NCBI GenBank assembly: GCA_026874595.1
Contig: CM049320.1
Coordinates: forward strand, 45,954,714-46,018,713
Direction of reading: 5' to 3'
Length of the DNA: 64,000 bases
Source: Sipunculus nudus
Taxonomy: Eukaryota > Annelida > Sipuncula > Golfingiida > Sipunculidae
Shown here: piece by piece, positions 59,316-64,000 of the stretch
How positions within the stretch are numbered: position 1 is the stretch's first letter
Layout of the letters: each line of letters begins with the position of its first letter
The notes under the pieces: model-generated
Seen by the model: only the letters and a program-made list of their open reading frames with translations
Database searches by the model: none
What the model was told of the DNA's origin: nothing
Program-made: the position numbers and the translations under genes

Positions 59316-60401
59316 GCATTTGTAGCGAATCTGTGAGCTAATGCAATGGTGTTCTGTCGTTGATCTTCTGTCGTCCGGCATGCGTCATAGCTATCTCTAA
59401 AAGGGCAGGAACTAGCATCACAAATTTTTTTTTGCAAAAATTTTGTCATCTAAAAAATTCTATTGGATATTGCTTATTTCTTGGCTAACTGCATTTTTAG
59501 CGAACCTATGAGCTTATGCGTCGTGCGTCGTACGTTTTGCGTCGTCTGTACGTTCACCATAGCTATCTCAAAAACAGCAATAGCTAGCATCATCAATTTT
59601 TTTGCAAATAATCAGTCATCTGAAAAACTCTATCGGATTTTGTTTACTTTTTTCTAACTGCATTTTCTTAGATTTTAAAAGGAAATGAGGGCTACAAAAA
59701 ACTTCTTCTCAGAAACCATATGGCCAAAATGTTTAATATCGCACAGAAATGATCTTAGGATAGTGCTTTCTGAAGTTTGTTCAAATGGTCTCAGTTCAGT
59801 GACTTTTGACTTAGTTATGGGAAGCTGAATTTAATCATATGCCATAACAGCCCATTTTAGCTCAGTGGCTACAAAGTCTCAAAAACCACTGGGCCAAATT
59901 CTTAAATCTCACACCGAGTTAAGGGAAAATGAACTTAGCCAGTTTGCTGTATCTCGGTCATAGCTATCTCTAAAAGGGCAGGAGCTAGCATCACCAATTT
60001 TTTTGCAAAAATTTTGTCATCTAAAAAATTCTATCAGATTTTAGTATTTCTTGGCTAACTGCAGTTTGCTGTATCTTCCTATACGAGTTATAAACCTGCG
60101 AAACGTTCGACTGACGCCACTGAAGCCAGTTTGTAAAATATTTTACAAGAATAATCCCCACAATAATTCTTATAATAATTGTCTTCAATGGTTTCACATG
60201 AATGATTTTTGGCTGAATTATGGATATTGAATTGAGTCATTTTACCATATATGTTAGCTGTGTGATGCTGTTACATCTAGCCTGGCACCAGTTTATCAGC
60301 ATCTATTACACCATGCCACTAGACATTTAGATTTCAGGTTATCTTTAGTTAATACTGACAAGAATGCTTTTAAAAGCTTTTAAAAAAATTATATTTATGA
60401 T
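59316..60401 (+). repeat. R-GAG/TTC degenerate repeat cluster
   Basis: Two leaders (GCGAATCTGTGAGCTAATGC at about 59325, GCGAACCTATGAGCTTATGC at about 59499) followed by modules matching 49640-50280. 59950-60065 repeats part of the first leader, so small rearrangements have occurred. Confidence 0.65.
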
Positions 60402-60960
60402 AATCTAAATAATCTAAATGCTGCAAGTTCAAGGATAATTAGTTTTCAGATTTTTTGGTCACAAGGATATTGGTTAAGGTCACAGGACCGTCATTCATAA
60501 AAAATTTCTTTAAAAATATCCTTATAGACAAATACAGCTGAGCGTCAATCCTATGGGTCCCTAGATATTCAAGCGACACCTAAGCATAATAAAAGGTTGC
60601 GCTGTTACTTTTATTTCGATATTATTATGCTAATTTAGAGCACGCCCTGTAGGTTTTTATATACAAATTATATAAAAAGTGATTACTTTTGCAAAGAAAT
60701 AGTCATTCATTATAAGGAGAATGAGACTCGTCGTCTGTACGTTAACCCTAGCTAACTCAAAAACGGCAGCAGCTAGCATCACCAAATTTTTTTGCAAATA
60801 ATCAGTCATCTGAAAAACTCTAATGGATTTTGTTTATTTTCTTTTTCTAACTGTATTTTCTTAGATTTTATAGGGAAAAAGCTAAAATAAGGTTTTAAAA
60901 TCTTCTTCTCTGAAAATGTCCAGCCAAATGTCCCATATTTCACAGAAATGATCCCTGGAA
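60402..60960 (+). repeat. Duplicated segment, copy 2, with 83-bp insertion
   Basis: Follows 58212-58680 except for 60450-60532, where a piece containing GGTCACAAGGATATTGG and GGTCACAGGACC is present. That piece resembles the AGGTCA repeat at 51900-52510. Confidence 0.75.
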
Positions 60961-62805
60961 CAATTTCAGGTTATCTTTGGTTAATACTGACAAGAATGCT
61001 TTTAAAAGCTTTTAAAAAATAATATTTATGATTTAAGTTATTCATCATACCAGCCAATGTTACAAACATGGATTTTCAGCTCTGTTTGCCTTAAAAAACA
61101 ACTGTACATGGATTATAAATTATTGGTATCACTACACAGAAATGATCCTCGGGTAATGCTTTCTGAAGTTTATTCAAATGGTCTCAGTTCAGTGACTTTT
61201 GGCTGAGTTATGGGAAGCTGAATTTAGTCATATGCCATAACAGCCCGTTTTTGCTCAGTTGCTACAAAGATCTTCTTCTCAAAAACCACTGGGCCAAATT
61301 CTTAAATCTCACACATTAATTATCCTTAGATGTTGATATTTCAAGTTTGTTCAAATGGTTTTGGTTCAGTGATTTTTGGCTGAGTTATTGGAAGCTTAAC
61401 TTAGCCATTTTGCTTTATTTTCCCATATGAGTTATAAACCTGCAAAACGTTTTTTGACTGACGCCACTGAGGCCAATTTTACAAGAATAATCCCCTGAAT
61501 AATTCTTATAATAATTGTCTTTTATGGTTCCAAAGAAGGAATTTTGGCTGATTAATAAAGATTGAATTGAGTCATTTTACCATATATATTAGCTGTGTGA
61601 AGCAGATACATCTAGCCTGGAACCAGTTTATCAGCATCCGAAACATAATGCCTCTAGACATTTAGATTTCAGGTTATCTTTGGTTAATATTGACAAGAAT
61701 TTTTTAAAACTTTTAAAAAATGAAGATTTATGATTTTAGATATTCCTCTTGCCAGGTAATGTTTACAAGCACAGGTATACGTTAACCCATACTATTTCGA
61801 AAACGACTGGAGCTAGCATCATGAATTTTAATGTAAAAAATTAGCAATCTGAAAAAAATCTGCATTTTCTTAGATTTTACAGAGAAAAAGCTAAAAAAAA
61901 ACCTTTAAAAATCTTCTCCTCTGAAACGATCAAGCCAATTTGTTCAATATTTCACAGAAATAATCTTTTATACCATCTCTCTCAAGTTTTTTCAAATGGT
62001 TCAAGTTCTGGGAATTTTGGCCGAATTACAGGAAGTTGAACCTAGTCATCTGTCCAAAAAAGCATACTAAAATGACAATCTCAGAAACCGCCAGAGCTAT
62101 CATCACCAAATTTTATGCCAGTGTTGGTCACCTGTGTCATATATGAAATTCAGGTATTGGTGGCCCCACCTGCATTTACCTTTTTTTATACAGGGGTCAT
62201 TGGTCATCTGTATATCAACCCATAATTTCTCAGGAATTGCAGGAGCTACCATCCCCAGATTTTATGCAATTATCTGTCACATATCAAATAATGTCGGACT
62301 CAGCTTATGTTTTTTGCTATCTGCATTTACTTAGATTTTATAGGGGAAAAGCTGAAAAACCTTTAAAAGTCTTCTTGCAAACGTTCCAGCCAAATTGTTC
62401 AATATTTTACAGAAATGATCCCAGAGGCAAGCACTCTCAAGTTTGTTCAAATGGTTTGCATTTGATGAATTTTAGTGGAGTTAAATGAATTTGAACGGTC
62501 ATTTGGCCAAGTAAGCATACTGACATAGTTATCTCAGAAATGACAGAAGCTAGCATTACCAAGTATTGTGCAAATGTTGGTCACATGACTCATATTTGAA
62601 GTTGCAGATTTTAATGTGCCAACTACATTGTTGCAAAAACAATGGGCATTATGGGCAAAAACCTCATAATTTTAGCCTCTTTCAGCTTAAAATTTTTATG
62701 ATGAAACTGTCAAGTTGAATCAATCAATTTTTCAAAAGAATTATCGTAGGACATGGTTCTTTCAATCATATCAGAAAAACTTAAGTTGGTCTTATGGCCA
62801 TTATT
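60961..62805 (+). repeat. R-GAG/TTC cluster containing unfilled H-A and H-B sites
   Basis: 61140-61740 matches 49680-50280. 61770-62805 matches 41815-42908 in order, including TTGGTGGCCCCACCTGC where the other copy has GGTGGCGCCACC. Unfilled counterparts of the H-A (about 62303-62326) and H-B (about 62805) targets lie here. Confidence 0.7.
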
Positions 62806-63745
62806 ATGTCTAACTCAAACTGAGGACTGCAAATTTGTTCTTCTACAGAATTATTGTTTCAATTATAACTTCTGTTACATGGCACAAAAATTATTCTTAG
62901 GTGGCCTTTGTTCAAGTTTACTTGAATGATTTTTGGCAGAATTATTAGACCTTTTACAATGAAAGAACTGAATCTTTTATTTTTCTAGATATTATGATAA
63001 AAAGTTTATAAATATTTCAGCTTGAAAAAAAGCATTTTTGCCAAATTCTTTCAGTATGTGTGAACAGATTTGCCAACAGGCCAAGATTGTGTCTGTATAT
63101 TTACATAGGTTAAGAAACTGCCAACTGTTTCAGATTTGGCAATAGATCAAGAGTTCATTCAGTGCAGCCAGATATAGGTCAAGAGTTCAGTCAGTGCAGC
63201 CAAGCACAACGCATGTGATCCCCTCATGGGTGACATGTGAACACCTCATGGGCACCATGTGATCACCTCATGGGTGTCATGCCCCTCAGGGCTACATGTG
63301 GAGCCAATCTATTTATAGCTTTGGCAGACTGCCAACTGTATCAGATTAGGCAACAGGTCAAGAGTTCACTCAGTGCAGCCAGGTACAGGTCAAAAGTTCA
63401 CCCAGTCTAGCCAGGTGCAGGTCATGAGTTCACTCAGTGCAGTAGCCTGAGCTAGCAAATTTGTCACAGTTCACTCGGGGCAATAGCCTTTCTCACCTAA
63501 GCGTGGTCAGCCCCATGCATCAGACTTAGGTAAGTTTGATGTATTGGCCTAATATTTTGACCTATCTATGTGTCTTTGATGGGTTTTTCGTTCACAAGAC
63601 AGGTGTCACCACCTACAATGACATTTGCACAGTGTGTGTCCCTGCTTATTTCTCAGGAGGGGTTTGATATATCAGTCTGAACTTGGGCATATGTATATAT
63701 CTCTGAAACCTTCTTGTATACAAGACTGGTGGTGCCAGCTCCAAT
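62806..63745 (+). repeat. R-CAG composite repeat, copy 3
   Basis: Matches 44081-45095: TCTAACTCAAACTGAGGACTG, GTTCAnTCAGTGCAGCC units, CATGTGATCnCCTCATGGG run (63210-63290), TTTGATGTATTGG. It stops at CCAATCATTTTT, where R-ERE copy 3 begins; copy 1 continues through this point. Confidence 0.75.
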
Positions 63746-64000
63746 CATTTTTAGCTCAGCTGACTGTAAGTCAACTGAGGTATAGGAATGGCGCTTTGTC
63801 CGTCGTCAGTCTGGACATCCGGCCATCCGTTAGCAGGGCACAAATAATAACAGCTGGTCATAGAAACTTCTAAGTGAACATTCCGGGTCAATTAAAAATT
63901 TCCTTGGAAACCTGAAATAAGGTCACTGCGACCTTTTTCGTTCGAGCTATGGGGCTTGAAAGTACCCCCCAGAATAGTAAAAAAATTGATACAAAACCTC
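63746..64000 (+). repeat. R-ERE interspersed repeat, copy 3 (cut by window end)
   Basis: TTAGCTCAGCTGACTGTAAG, GGAATGGCGCTTTGTCCG, TTAGCAGGGCACAAAT and ACCCCCCAGAATAG as in copy 2. The uninterrupted sequence at ~45090-45100 shows the insertion point. ERE-like palindrome at 63920-63934. Confidence 0.78.
63920..63934. promoter_or_regulatory. ERE-like inverted repeat, copy 3
   Basis: AGGTCACTGCGACCT, identical to copy 2, while the DNA just outside has diverged. Confidence 0.45.

Overview
This is animal nuclear DNA with no convincing protein-coding gene. It is AT-rich, has no open frame above 154 codons, and is built almost entirely of repeats of several ages. The repeat vocabulary (GTCC/GTCT-rich leaders, AGGTCA-type runs, elements opening with ATGCCCCCGCC, repeats opening with TTAGCTCAGCTGAC) is of the kind seen in marine invertebrates. 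A lophotrochozoan such as a mollusc is the best guess, but this is inference. Family labels below (SAT1274, H-A, H-B, R-ERE, R-XBA, R-GAG/TTC, R-CAG) are mine.

Left part (1-4360): a 200-bp fragment identical to the tail of the satellite unit, then diverged older relatives of that unit. These are ~330-bp tandem repeats, a ~955-bp tandem duplication, a GC-rich islet and a full-length diverged relative, punctuated by (CAGA)n and short hairpin-forming boundary modules.

Centre (4361-40029): a satellite array of 28 head-to-tail, almost identical 1,274-bp units (three are 1,273 bp), followed by a 51-bp start of a 29th copy and two more boundary hairpins. Every unit carries two strong CTCF-like motifs, one perfect RFX X-box palindrome, a run of nuclear-receptor half-sites and a junction hairpin. 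This is the most striking system in the window: a satellite that would present about 56 CTCF-like sites and 28 X-boxes in 36 kb.

Right part (40220-64000): a patchwork of older interspersed repeats and a few apparently single-copy AT-rich stretches. Two non-autonomous Helitron/Helentron-like families stand out. H-B (42909-44080 complete, 54806-58023 5'-truncated) and H-A (52696-54039) share one layout: a 5' motif repeated inverted near the 3' end, an internal minisatellite, a 3' hairpin, and CTAG followed by T. For the two complete insertions, paralogous unfilled copies of the host repeat lie elsewhere in the window, so their boundaries can be read directly. Other families carry an ERE-like palindrome (three copies), a 43-bp perfect palindrome, and a terminal AGGCCT-GT-AGGCCT hairpin.

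No genes act together here. The functional interest lies in non-coding architecture: dense candidate insulator and transcription-factor sites spread by tandem amplification, and rolling-circle-type elements with internal minisatellites.
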